64,000 nucleotides of DNA from Watersipora subatra (lineage: Eukaryota; Bryozoa; Gymnolaemata; Cheilostomatida; Watersiporidae): positions 66,876,672 to 66,940,671 of the forward strand of contig NC_088708.1 in NCBI RefSeq assembly GCF_963576615.1, given 5' to 3'. A program made the position numbers and the translations under genes. Positions 33,501 through 42,501 of the stretch are shown here, in pieces. Within the stretch, counting starts at the first letter, position 1, and every line of letters begins with the position of its first letter. The notes beneath the pieces are model-generated. The model was not told the origin of the DNA. It saw only the letters and a program-made list of their open reading frames with translations, and did no database searches.

Positions 33501-36500
33501 ATGCTTTAGTTCAAATAAAAAGGGAGACAGTTATATGTCACTGCTTGTCTCTCTGTAGGAAAGTTGTTCTGAAAAGTTTGGGAGCATTGTTGCTATTTTA
33601 ATGCATTGGTTAATAATTTTTTCACATAATGATTTGAACACATATTGTTCATGTTTTTTTGCTGTACACATCTAAATTAACATTAAACATTTTGGCTTTT
33701 AAAAATTTCCATCTGGAATATTCCAAAAGCCGATATTCCAATTGGCTATCTCTGTTTCACTATATACCAGCACTGATTATGAGACATCTTTATCATATTT
33801 TTGACTCGTTGCTATTAGTCAATGTTTGATGTCGATATTACCACATCCTTATATGGTTTCTTTTAGACAAGTCTAGCAAGAAGTTGACTGAAAAGGAGAT
33901 TGTGCAGCTGGTTGGTACAAATAAAAAAGGATACAAGCGAAAGCTGAAACGATTGCACACTAAACGCAATGATAGCACCCTGAAAGGCAAAAAAGTGAAA
34001 CCTACTCAAGGTAATGTCAAGTGGTTAAAAGCTGTTGCCACTCGTGCTTCATGGAGATATGTCGACAAAGTATTGTTATTGCACAGCGTTTTGGTATATA
34101 GTTTACATGACTTTCAGTACATTAAACTTTAAATCTAATATAAGCTGATGTTTCCATAGAACACCTACATGTCTATTGTAGATCTGGTTAACAATCACTT
34201 ATATCAAGACAAAACAGATGTAAACATAAATGCTCTAAACTTCTTGAGGTTGCTCAACAAGGATGAGAAGCAGGTAGTGCAAAAAGTGAGTAACATTTTC
34301 TCCTTTAGGATATATTTGGGTTATTGATGTTATAAAATGTAGTAAATTCAAGCTTATTTAAATTACCTTAAAGGTTTAACAGCAGGAAATTGTACACATT
34401 TTTTGAAAAATAGTTACAGGACAGAAAACTTCATCTGAATCAAGAGTAATTTCCTTGTGAAACAACGTACATGTACACCCTTATACCCTTGTGTATAAGC
34501 TGATTCTAGAACGCAAGATTGTTTACAAAACTTAGTGGTCTGGCTTATACACATGTACCTCTGATTGAAACTAAACAAATAACATTACGCTAACTTAATT
34601 TAACAACTGCACTTGAACCTTTATTAGCTCCACTATTAATACAGTCATACCTCGAGATACGAGAAAATCGAGATATAAGCAGAATTTCGAGCGAGTTTCT
34701 TTAGATACGAGTAATCTTTGAGATAGAAGTTTATGAGCCGGTTCTTGATGGTCACTTTATGGCCAAATATGCGAGAGGCTGCTTCCGAGAACAGCATCGC
34801 ACTTGGTCTTTCGCACCGAATCAGTTTAAACAAAGTTTTCAAAAGGCTGGCTAAAAGTTGTAGTGTACGCAAGGCAAAAACCCCCACATTGGAAACAGAT
34901 AATAAAACATCAAGACAATTACAGTAAGATTAGTAAGAGTGTGTGTTTAGTAAGCTTGTAGTAAGTGTAGCTAGTAGTTGTTTAGTAATTCATAGTTTAT
35001 GTTATGTTACGTAGCGTCACAAAAGTTTAGTGTGCCGAATGAGTTGCTGTCAAGTCTCTCAGACCGTCGATAGCCACTACGTCTGTCTTGAAGGTAAAAA
35101 CCTACAGTAGTGTACATAGTAATGTTACATTTGATTGCAGATTTTAACAAGTAAATAAGTATTTGTTACTTTATTAGTGTAGGTACTGAATTACAACAAT
35201 TAAAAAACTGTTTTTCCACCGTAATATCTTGTTTTATGTGTTTTTTCATAATATAGTAATGAATTAACTTGTATTTAGTTATTTTATGTAGGAAATATTG
35301 CCTTGATTCCCGAGTAAATTGACATGCGAGCTCAGTCCCAGAATACATTAGGCTTGTGTGTTAAGGTATGACTGAAAAAGTAAAACACACCAATAGTGGT
35401 TACCTCTATAATCTCCTTTGCTACTAAATAAAGTTTTATGAAGACAAATATTCCGTAAATCAAATATTTGACATTGGCACATATAACATTATATATATTT
35501 GACATTGGCGCATATAACATTATATATATTTGACTTTGGCTCGTATATGTTGTCATAACATTTAACCAAATTAATTAGCATATAAGTTTACATCATCTGA
35601 TGCCATAAAATAATTAGAAATATGTTGCAAAATCAGTTCAGACACTTTTTTGTCCTCACACTATCATGGTGGACAAGTTAAGCATGTTTCGAGTCAGGCG
35701 AGTTACCACTATTACTATAGCTTACAGCATCATTTTTACTGTTCAAAATAAATACTCACTGTCACTACTACTATTGCTCAATAGATAATCATCGAAAGTG
35801 GATTGATCTACCATTTGTGAAATCTAAGTGGCTAATGCTTCTGATCATGGCGAAGAACAAATACCTACAAAAATGTGCTTTTGTAAAGCAAAACTTAGGT
35901 CAATGTTAGATGCAAACATGTTTTTAATTGGCTTAACACAAACAAATGATTGTTTCCTTTTGATTAACACGATAGGCTACTTATACAACTACTTGCCAAT
36001 TAGAAATGTTATGTACTAAGCCTGCAAAAGCCACTCTATATTTGCAACATTTTGCTCTGATAGATACGTATAGCCCGTTATGATTTATAGGATCGGCTTA
36101 TAAGCGAGTTCTTATAAATTCCTTGATTTCACGACTGCTTTTCTAGGGCCAGCTTGTATGCGAGATAGGCTTATATGCGAGATAGGCTTATATGCGGGTA
36201 TACACGGTAATTGTCCAGCAGACTTGAATGCTAGCCATAATTCGTGTCAATAATAGTCGTAATGTCTTGTTGGCTATAGTTTTGTAGCAGACTTTCCATT
36301 CAATAAACTAAAAAAATTTGAATGCTTTGGACAACATATTGCTACCGCATCATTTTCTGTTGTTCAAGGTTTTTGAAGAAAGTTATTTACAATAGCCTAA
36401 TATTCATCACAAAAACAAGTTTTATCGATAAATGTGTGCATCGTCATTGCACCTCAATGTTCACATATGCATTGTTGATGAGTTTGTCTACAGCCGTGCT

Positions 36501-38313
36501 GCTCTTTAGCAAAATGAGCCATATAATTGCCCAAAAGTCAAAGTTAAATATCAATTGTATTTTGGTTTATCAATCATAATTAAATATTACAAAACCAACC
36601 GTGACACACTTTCTTATTTTCAGCTGTTTTAAAAACTTAAAGATAACCTAATCTGTTCATTTTTGTTGCATATTCTTATATTAAGTGTCGGGTAATCAGC
36701 AAATAAAATGCGTAGTCGTCAACATCTCAACAGCGGATTTTGAAAAGGGCAGACGCAAAAGGCAGACCCAATCTGTAATGGGTTATTGCGTAGTCCCAGC
36801 ATGAGGATATTATTACTGTATGAAGATGTTAAACTCTTGTGCCACTCCTTTAACATATGAGTTTCCCATATATGATGTGAAGTTCTAGCTAATAACGGAC
36901 TCTACAGCTAAAATAATTTCCTACATTTGAATTCTAAGTTCTTGCAGCGCCACTGATGTGAAAGAGAGGAGGCTGATGAAAATTTTAAAAGTATAAAAAA
37001 ATGTATAAGCTAATAAAATTCAGACCTGATCTAGTTTCATTTAGAGTAAGTTACAACTGTTTTTTTTCCTTTACTTGCAAACTTAGGCTAACATTTCTAT
37101 TTGTGCCCTATCTCTCCACGTAAAGTAACATTAACTTTTTTGATTATTATTTTGTTGCTGTAGTTTTCTCTTACCAGTAGCATATTTATACTTACCTGCA
37201 GTGCTTATGGAAGGGTTATCACAAGTTTTGGGGTTGAGTAATTACATTGTATTCTTATAAGAATATTTGCTATATATTTCAGCATATGAAGTAGATCTCG
37301 CACTGAACTAACTTCATGTATAGTTGTGTGACTGTATGCGTACGGCCATGGCAGCATGGCAGGTGTTACATAAGAGTTCTGCAGACACTTTACAATAACA
37401 ATCTTTTTATATTAAACTTGTCAAAACCAAATTTTAGATGCGTCTCTATTGATCTGCGTTTTACATGATGGTTTGTTCACAGTTGTGTTCATGCAATTTT
37501 AATTTTACCTATGCAATAAGTCCGCCATATAAGTGTATCTAGAAAAAATAAAAAAATGAACCGTTTTCTATTGCAAGTAAAATGAGAAATTTTGCATATG
37601 CCATTTCTGTATTCTTTCAACAAGTCTGATTTAATAAAATTTAATATTGAGTAGTAGTAAACTTGACAGACTTAAGAAATACGACAAATAAAATAACTTT
37701 GCTGATGGTGATGCAATATAGATATCACGTATGAATAATTAGGTTCAGTAATGATACAGCAATAGTTTTTTGTAGCAGAATTTGCTTCTATTGCAAACAT
37801 TTGAGCTGCCTTACACAAAATCCTGCATAAGCCTCGGCCTCAGGTACAGTGTATTATGAAACAATATGGCCTATCGTTAGTTTTTAGTGAGCTAAATGTA
37901 TAGTTGTCTATACGACCACAATGACAAGAATTAATTCCCATATTAACCTGTTCTACTGCTTGTCGTCAAACTCGCCAAACAATTTATTCATTTCAATGAG
38001 GAAAATAATCCTGATTAAAATAGAGTTATTTGCCTTGCAACCATGTTCACCCTACATAATTTATGTAGATGCTACCAATGTCACAGCTCCTGTAACATCA
38101 GCATCTTCAACTCTATTAATATATTATTGGAAAAGCATGATATTCTTTAATCGCTTAGATTTTGTTTCACAGGCAGCAGAGAGGCATGAGGCAAAACATT
38201 CATCACAAAGATACAAAAAAGCCAAGAAGGAAGTTGAGAGTAAGACAGACAGCGATTCTATGTTCACTGAAGCCGACTTTGAAAAGTTCTTTAAAGAGTA
38301 CAACTTTACATGA
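21510..38313 (+). CDS. RPS19BP1 (AROS): Active regulator of SIRT1 / RPS19-binding protein 1 homolog
   Basis: Four small exons join in phase to give 155 aa (human is 136): 21510-21588, 33867-34010, 34182-34285 and 38173-38313. The N-terminus MSNSLVRRGLDLL (residues 1-13) matches human MSAALLRRGLELL. The middle is strongly basic (GYKRKLKRLHTKR), followed by a segment with NALNFLRLL aligning with human VNLKFLTRT. The C-terminus FTEADFEKFFKEY matches human FTEEDFQKFQQEY. The family binds ribosomal protein S19 and SIRT1 and acts in the nucleolus and small-subunit assembly. I chose ATG 21510 by homology; an in-frame ATG at 21426 is less likely. Intron 1 is 12.3 kb and packed with transposons, so the first exon is easily missed. 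A poly(A) signal lies at 38494. Each exon alone is weak evidence; together the ends, phases and order are convincing. Confidence 0.87.
21967..22204 (-). repeat. LTR (3' LTR of the Ty3/gypsy element)
   Basis: 238 bp with TG...CA ends, identical by eye to 26223-26460. A purine-rich tract lies just inside, read on the minus strand. The target duplication GCCTA is at 21962-21966. Confidence 0.97.
22349..26209 (-). CDS. Gag-Pol polyprotein of the Ty3/gypsy element
   Basis: A single 1286-aa frame. Domains in order are a Gag-like region, a CCHC-type zinc knuckle with further Cys/His (about residues 230-262), an aspartic protease (LDTGAALS), reverse transcriptase (with HMDD), RNase H (TTDAS), an HHCC zinc-binding region and a DDE integrase core with SDNGPQY. 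The order protease, RT, RNase H, integrase defines Ty3/gypsy rather than Copia. Gag and Pol share one frame. No envelope gene is present. It is part of a transposon and not a host gene. Confidence 0.96.
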   Translation of the reverse strand: MNEHLCKMEGISPPQQLDLRANDLAGEWRRWVRSFSDYLLAIDLVGTSGANERRKLALFRHVGGEDVRELYSQMEFVGTDNEGNPEEIAEGATGRKIDDVLKRFREYCNPRSGVIVSRYTFHNCSQSGEPVDVYLMKLRRAAESCEFGNQRDSLIRDKLLFGLDDHKLRDKMMREPDERLTLDYVIKALRIAEVSKNAQNSSEKPTEVSFVTSHKNGSKLENDKPKISCNKCGRRHVRNRCPAFGTTCRKCKRKNHWESVCTNEVTQAVSELQVADNNEANSDEVFLGEIFDIDSVGLEAGSWYSNVRVDTDIKKNQLMRFKLDTGAALSVCGPQHCVGTQYPSTKKLYGPGRTLLNCIGVISGKLTAGREKITEDIYVIENQNTPLLSRKACESLKFVTVDKSRCEIGSIRVSDSLFKGLGKLDTEYSITLDENAKPFALHVPRPIPFPLRQKANIALEKMVEDGVIVAIEEPTQWVAPMVVVPKPGQDKVRICTDFTELNKYVLREVHPMATVEESLASIRGGKVFSKIDANSGFWQIPLSDESSKLTTFLTHRGRYRYLRLPQGLNSAPEIFQAEMNRILGDLEGLIVHMDDILVVGQSTEQHDSRLSVVLRRLEQAGMTLNKSKCQFGVSKVQFLGYVIDQFGIHTGPRVQGILEFPTPANVTGVRSFLGLANQYARFSPQLADVTKPLRDLLRKDVDWIWGYGQQEAFQKVKEIFANPPVLATYDPTRETIITTDASNQGLGATLSQVQPDGTRRLVAAASRSLSDTEQRYAAIEKEALGVCWALEKFSQYILGMKKVLIETDHKPLITLFGNLFLDRLPARIQGFKLRLQRFDYRITHISGKDNIAADALSRNTSTKPDEADAQRVEEVETVVNGGVRLNGLDTRLEQMKIDQRNDETLSKVLQFVSEGWPAYLSSTDTLMQPYFERKAFLCINKGFLMMGNRLVIPLNQRSKVLEDIHRGHLGVTKCQTRARNSLWWPCMSKAIETMVGQCQICQKDSNTSFETLRPTATPDRPWQVVGSDLFHFQGQTYLLVVDYYSRFPEIALLGKDSTSKNVINHMRSIFSRHGIPECVISDNGPQYSAQDFVEFAETYGFTQVTSSPHYPRGNGAAERAVQTIKKMLTKEKDPYLALLAFRTSPQLGLYSPAELLMGRVLRTTVTCHPDALIPKLPDHEQFKKKNDSYKDQMKINHDSNTRVKDLRPLEKNSAVYIRDNHRDGVIENRPNVNNRAVQITCDNGRIVTRNRSAVVPTQPATPAPNTLTTRSGRTVKPPSYLTDYEL
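26223..26460 (-). repeat. LTR (5' LTR of the Ty3/gypsy element)
   Basis: Identical to 21967-22204 by eye. The interior sequence next to it, read on the minus strand, starts TGGTGGCAGCGGTG. This complements the CCA end of tRNA-Leu and so marks the primer-binding site. Confidence 0.97.
27933..29185 (+). mobile_element. Tigger/pogo-like DNA transposon, degraded, inserted in the LINE
   Basis: The ends are CAGTAATACTTCAACTTACG and, inverted, CAGTCATACTTCGACTTACG. TA follows the right end, and the left duplicate is GA (one change). Removing the element restores the LINE reading LVYIDN across the junction. Inside, a frame at 28499-28786 carries GQRQASLDRFILKRP, which resembles the QxSLDxF tail of Tigger/CENP-B-type transposases. 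The rest of the transposase is missing, so it cannot move by itself. Confidence 0.8.
30111..30820. other. AROS intron 1, nothing recognised
   Basis: Single-copy-looking AT-rich intron sequence between the LINE tail and the 20-bp minisatellite. Confidence 0.5.
30821..31267. repeat. 20-bp minisatellite, about 22 units
   Basis: The unit is CACAGGTCTTACATGGGCCC with minor changes. It is much richer in G+C than its surroundings. Because the unit has no stop in any plus-strand frame and 20 is not a multiple of 3, it opens long frames that translate as a 20-residue repeat. I do not regard these as genes. It lies in AROS intron 1. Confidence 0.97.
31268..31980. other. AROS intron 1, no gene recognised
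   Basis: A frame at 31846-31980 reads with many Asn, Asp and Val residues (NVNRLNVDNQNVD) and contains a short near-repeat of 'aatgtcgat'. It runs into the next MITE. I recognise no family. Confidence 0.4.
31981..32758. mobile_element. TA-flanked MITE (Tigger/pogo-like ends)
   Basis: Inverted ends CAGTCAAATATGGATAACTC and CAGTCAAACATGGATAACTC are flanked by TA on both sides (31979-31980 and 32759-32760). Near each end there are several copies of 'gataactcgaa'. There is no transposase frame. The end sequence style is that of Tigger-derived MITEs, which is family-level inference. Confidence 0.8.
32759..33866. other. Distal AROS intron 1
   Basis: No gene or repeat boundary recognised up to the AROS exon 2 acceptor at 33866. 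Confidence 0.5.
34642..35374. mobile_element. Tigger/pogo-like non-autonomous element
   Basis: It starts TA|CAGTCATACCTCGAGATACGAG and ends GGTATGACTG. The right-hand TA has become AA. Near the 3' end, GCGAGCTCAGTCCCAGAATA closely matches the 3' end of the 27933-29185 element, and both share a GAACAGCATC block. A frame on the plus strand includes AKTPTLE, a possible relic of the transposase tail. It lies in AROS intron 3. Confidence 0.75.
35375..36089. other. AROS intron 3, nothing recognised
   Basis: It includes a short direct duplication of 'gcacatataacattatatat' near 35470-35535. Nothing else stands out. Confidence 0.5.
36090..36211. repeat. DNA-transposon terminus fragment with a short tandem duplication
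   Basis: The sequence contains 'gcttatatgcgagatag' in tandem and ends 'gcgggtatacacggta'. This style of AT-rich end (TACCGTGTATACCCGCATAT on the other strand) is common at ends of DNA transposons. I cannot find the partner end. Confidence 0.35.
36212..38172. other. AROS intron 3, distal part
   Basis: No gene or repeat recognised. The open frame reaching the exon 4 acceptor from 37921 is intronic, because the acceptor TTTCACAG at 38165-38172 fits the family C-terminus. Confidence 0.5.
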
Positions 38314-38358
38314 GCAAGTACACTGTACTATAGCAAAAAGAGCCTTGTATATTATGTT

Positions 38359-38364
38359 TTTATT
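38359..38364 (-). terminator. Candidate poly(A) signal of TMEM129
   Basis: AATAAA on the minus strand, about 220 bp beyond the TMEM129 stop and only 46 bp past the AROS stop on the other strand. Confidence 0.5.
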
Positions 38365-38493
38365 TCTGATAATCAATTAGGAAAATTAGAAAAATAACAT
38401 GAAGCGTCAACAAAATACCAATTTGAAAATTTACAGGTCATTAACCATAAGTAGTACAATTCACTTGAGTAAGCGATGTAGAGACGGAATTGC

Positions 38494-38499
38494 AATAAA
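38494..38499 (+). terminator. Candidate poly(A) signal of AROS
   Basis: AATAAA about 180 bp after the AROS stop. It lies beyond the minus-strand TMEM129 signal, so the two 3' UTRs should overlap. Confidence 0.5.
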
Positions 38500-38586
38500 T
38501 GAATGCCAAGTCAGATGTAATTGTTAAAAAAGGTAAGCAGCACACCGCAATTAACCAGTTTGAAGTAATGAGGACGGATAACCTGT

Positions 38587-41500
38587 TTATATCTGCCGCA
38601 CCTTACAAACATCGGCAACGCAAAACACAGCCCTGCACATAGGACAACCGGCTGTTCCCGACAGCCACCTGCTTGTGTCCGACTGGTCCTGACGCGCTGA
38701 GAACCACTTTGAGAGGCAGGCCAGACACCATAGCGGTCGACAATAGCACTGTCTACATTCACCCTCCTGCTCTTCTGCACAGAGCTTTACCAGCTTCACA
38801 TCAGCTGTTGCTTGCATACAGGCCAAACAAGACTCTAACTGCTGCAATAATACATTGGGAATTGTATGGACTACACCCGAAATTCGTCCAATTGTGCTAA
38901 TCTATGCATTTTAATTGTTACAGCTAATACAAATAAAACAATAGTACCACAAATATTTATAAATTGTATTTAGTATTCTTCTCGAGTGCCTTGGTACAGT
39001 CAAGCATTAAATTATCACATCAACCTCTCCCCTTACCACTCATTTTAAGTTTCTCACTTTTTTCCTCATGATAAGAACTACTTAAGAACTACCAACTTCA
39101 TAGTGTTTTTTTATAATCTCTCGCTAGAATCTAGAATTCTAAGGAAAGCATTGTTTTCTTCCTTTTTCACTACTTTCACCACTCGCACTAACCTTCTTGG
39201 GATCAATGATTTTGAAATTATAAAAATGTATAAAAGCAGTTTAATATTATTTTGTTTAAGCATTATAGAACATAACTATGTGAAGGACAACTGAGTATAT
39301 TTGTACAGATTTACAAAACTTCAATGTTTCAAGAAACCTGCCATACGTTGGAAAATAGTTAAGGCGCTGCCTAAATTTTACATCCTATGATGACGACTTC
39401 TCATATTAAGGAATCGAAATTATAGGGTTTTGACTATACATAGAAAATATAAGTATTTCTCCCCTCGGGTGATAATAAAAATCATAAATGATATTTTTAT
39501 TGAGTTTGACGCAAGACTAGCACTATCAAATCTAGTAAAATATTCTGATTGTCCCCCTAATTCTTACAAGGAAAGCAGCTAGCCATGTTGAATAGCTGGC
39601 CATTCTAACCACTAATCAGCAGCGGGAACACCGACCTCTTGAGAGACACCACAATACTAAATAGATGTACATACATAGAACAATATCAGTACTCATTGGG
39701 ATCATGAACTGTATTAGAACATCAGTGAACTTACAAAGCCCGATTCAGCAGCACTGAAGTTGTATACTATATTATGACCGACTACATCAGCAAACGCAGC
39801 AGTGAACTGCTCCGTTACCGTCTGTCGAACAACTACATTTCGTGCATTGACTAGAGGCGCCTGCAGCTTCGCCCGTAGCTCGCCATAATCGACAGAGTTC
39901 AGCCTGCAAGAGATGAGCAGATATTGACACATGTAAATATGTTATTACTTCATACAGTACTTATTGAAAACGTCTTATGTAGGGTTTGATTGGCGAGTGG
40001 TGAAATGACTGGCTGACAAGGTTTATTGATTTATCTCCATAAAGAGTTTTGTCACCAAGTTCCACATCTAGCAGCATGCAGACAATCGCCATTATTGTGA
40101 TGAATTTATTTTAATATGCAGTGATAATAATAACTTCACTCAATGGTGATGTTAACTGAATATTTTTAAAAATATGTGAAATATAAGAACTTTTACAGAT
40201 TAAATCAGTGACTTTTTTGTAGCACTTTTAGGACATCAATTAAAATATTCTGCCAACTGTAGCATCACCATCTACATTAGGCCCACCTAATAGAGAAGGG
40301 TCGCTGAGAGTTGTCAACAGGTCTGACATCAATCTGGAGTATCTGCACACCATAAGGTGACTCCTCTGAGAGTGTATGCTCTTCACTAGAGTGTAGACTA
40401 AGTACACAGTTGGCCTGGTGTACTATGTCTACTGTGTATGTGCCCACCTTTACTATCCAGTTATCAGTTACACGCACCTACAATCATATACACACTCGTA
40501 TTTGCATTCATATAGTGTTACCACTAAATATTTCAACAAGATTTGTGAGAATATCGGTTACCTACAACATTAAACACTAAATGCCAGGCACTTTTAACTT
40601 GGAAGTATATGGCATATTTTACTCATCACCTAGATTAAATATTCGCTAAAATAATCGACTGAATTATTTAAACTGGCACATCACCCAGTTTAAATAATCT
40701 AGTTGATTCACCGAAATAAATAAAATTTTAACGATGAAGAAACAAGCGTACAGGACATACTGTCATATGGTCCAAAAGGATAACCATAAAGTAATTAATA
40801 ATTATGGTCATAGCAGTTCACAGGCTGCAAGACTTTAAGGAAATCAATTGGAAAGACTTATCTAAAATTAATCTATTTCGGTTTTCTCAAAATGTTTATA
40901 TTTTGCCCAATTTTATTTTGAAAACAATCTTTATTATGAGTGAAAATCCCGAGTCTGTCACAAAGTACTCTATATATATTGCACGGTAAGTATGACAAAA
41001 GGAGTTGTACATAGCGGGGTTCTAGATGTTCTGATATAATAAGTAAGTGTGAAGACATTGTTAGCACCAAATTATAGCTATAGATGTAATACGTAATCTG
41101 GAGACGTTACAAGCACTAAATTAAAGATATAAAATGTTGATTTTGGCACTACCTGAAATGTTTTAATTTTGGAGATCAATTTGATAGTTTTTGAAAAACA
41201 ATCCTCTACAAATATAGACGAGAGCATTACTAAATTAACTTTGCTAAAAAATCAATCAAAATTAATCGAATGATTTATTTACAAAAATTGATTCATTCAC
41301 GAACTCGATAAAGAATAGCAGCAATATTAATCAGCAGGAAAAGCTCAGTCATTACAACTGGCATGTAAAACCTTTTGAGAATAATGACCAGAGTTGAAGA
41401 GGTTCGGTCTTCGTAGTTCAGCATTAATGGTACCAGCAACTATGTCGACACTATGGTTTCTTTCAGTCGGCATCAAGTGCTTCAGTTTTTGGGTCAGCGG

Positions 41501-42054
41501 ATGATGCATCCAATTATCTCGTGACCAGAAGAATATACACACCGAAGAGGAGAATGGTAAGGAGATGGCAGCAGCATAGCCAAGTTGTTTGAGCAATGAT
41601 AGCTCAAAGAAGCCGAAGAGATACAATTTCGGGTTTATATACATAAGCATTAGCCCATAACCTGCAACAAATTGAAACACGTGGCTGAATAACAAAACAA
41701 AAATTTTCTGACACAAGCAGTGAATATGTTGAGATCAAGTTATTAAAAAGGAGTCAAAAGACGCAATTCTCCCTCCTAGACTTGTTCTTCCATACAAGCA
41801 CCAGAGTTGGTATAGATATATGCGGAATGGAAACTGAAATAATTATATCATTCTGAAATTCTGTAACTTTACAGTGAGACCCTATGGATCAGAAAGAAAG
41901 AAATAGACATGAGTGTTCAGCTTTTTCAATGGTATGCAAAGAGAAAATTATTTGTTTTTCTTGTTTTAAAAAAATAGTAGAAAAATCTAAAAACAATATA
42001 TTTTGATACTATAAATATTAGATGTTGACACGTTTCGACTATACTGCAGGTACA

Positions 42055-42097
<43 letters not shown>

Positions 42098-42501
42098 CAT
42101 CGTATATAAGTTATTATAAGATCATGAATAGGGCCTAAAGCTTTTTGGTGAGTAGCCACCAACCGCTTGAAGCTTGCTCCTTGTCGAAAATCGCCTGCAT
42201 AAGATACCCATCAAATCACACATTTAAAATGTGACTGCGTTCAAATAATCAGATCAAATACTAAAGATTTAAAATACTTACCCAGTGGTAATAAGGAATG
42301 TATGAATAGTGTCAAAGACGTCCGCTTGATATGATACTTCATAAAATTTATCGTCTCGTCTCCTAACCATGCTGCGAATAAATTTTGTATAGTGATTCCT
42401 GCAGCAGCAACCTCTTTGGGAGGGACGACAAAACAAAGGCTTAAGAAACAATAGATGAGGGTGTATATTCCCACTTGATCGAGTCCGACTTGCTGATACA
42501 T
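38587..42501 (-). CDS. TMEM129: E3 ubiquitin ligase TM129, ER membrane RING protein
   Basis: Five coding exons join in phase to give 374 aa (human is 362): 42501-42282, 41661-41372, 40477-40287, 39903-39735 and 38841-38587. Three hydrophobic segments lie at about residues 11-27, 61-81 and 98-119, matching the three-pass N-terminal half of the family. Landmarks include GITIQNLFAAWLG (35-47), FFWSRDNW, VRVTDNWIVKV at the start of exon 3 and LNSVDYGEL. The C-terminal RING of the unusual all-Cys type has Cys at 295, 298, 311, 319, 322, 324, 329, 332, 356, 359, 364 and 369, so the zinc ligands look complete. In mammals this ligase works with Derlin in ER-associated degradation. I start at ATG 42501; the frame extends upstream only to a GTG. 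The exon 2 donor is the weak GTTTTA, but phase and homology support it. Confidence 0.95.
42056..42094. repeat. (TA)n microsatellite in TMEM129 intron 1
   Basis: An almost pure run of about 19 TA dinucleotides. It is likely polymorphic. Confidence 0.95.

Noticed and set aside
34160-34181. Earlier acceptor for AROS exon 3 at 34159
   Set aside because: It would put exon 3 out of phase and hit a stop soon after. The acceptor ending at 34181 restores DLVNNHLY in frame.
37921-38172. Upstream extension of AROS exon 4 as a separate 130-codon gene
   Set aside because: The upstream part is unlike any AROS sequence. A clear acceptor at 38172 keeps phase with exon 3, so the extension is intron read-through.
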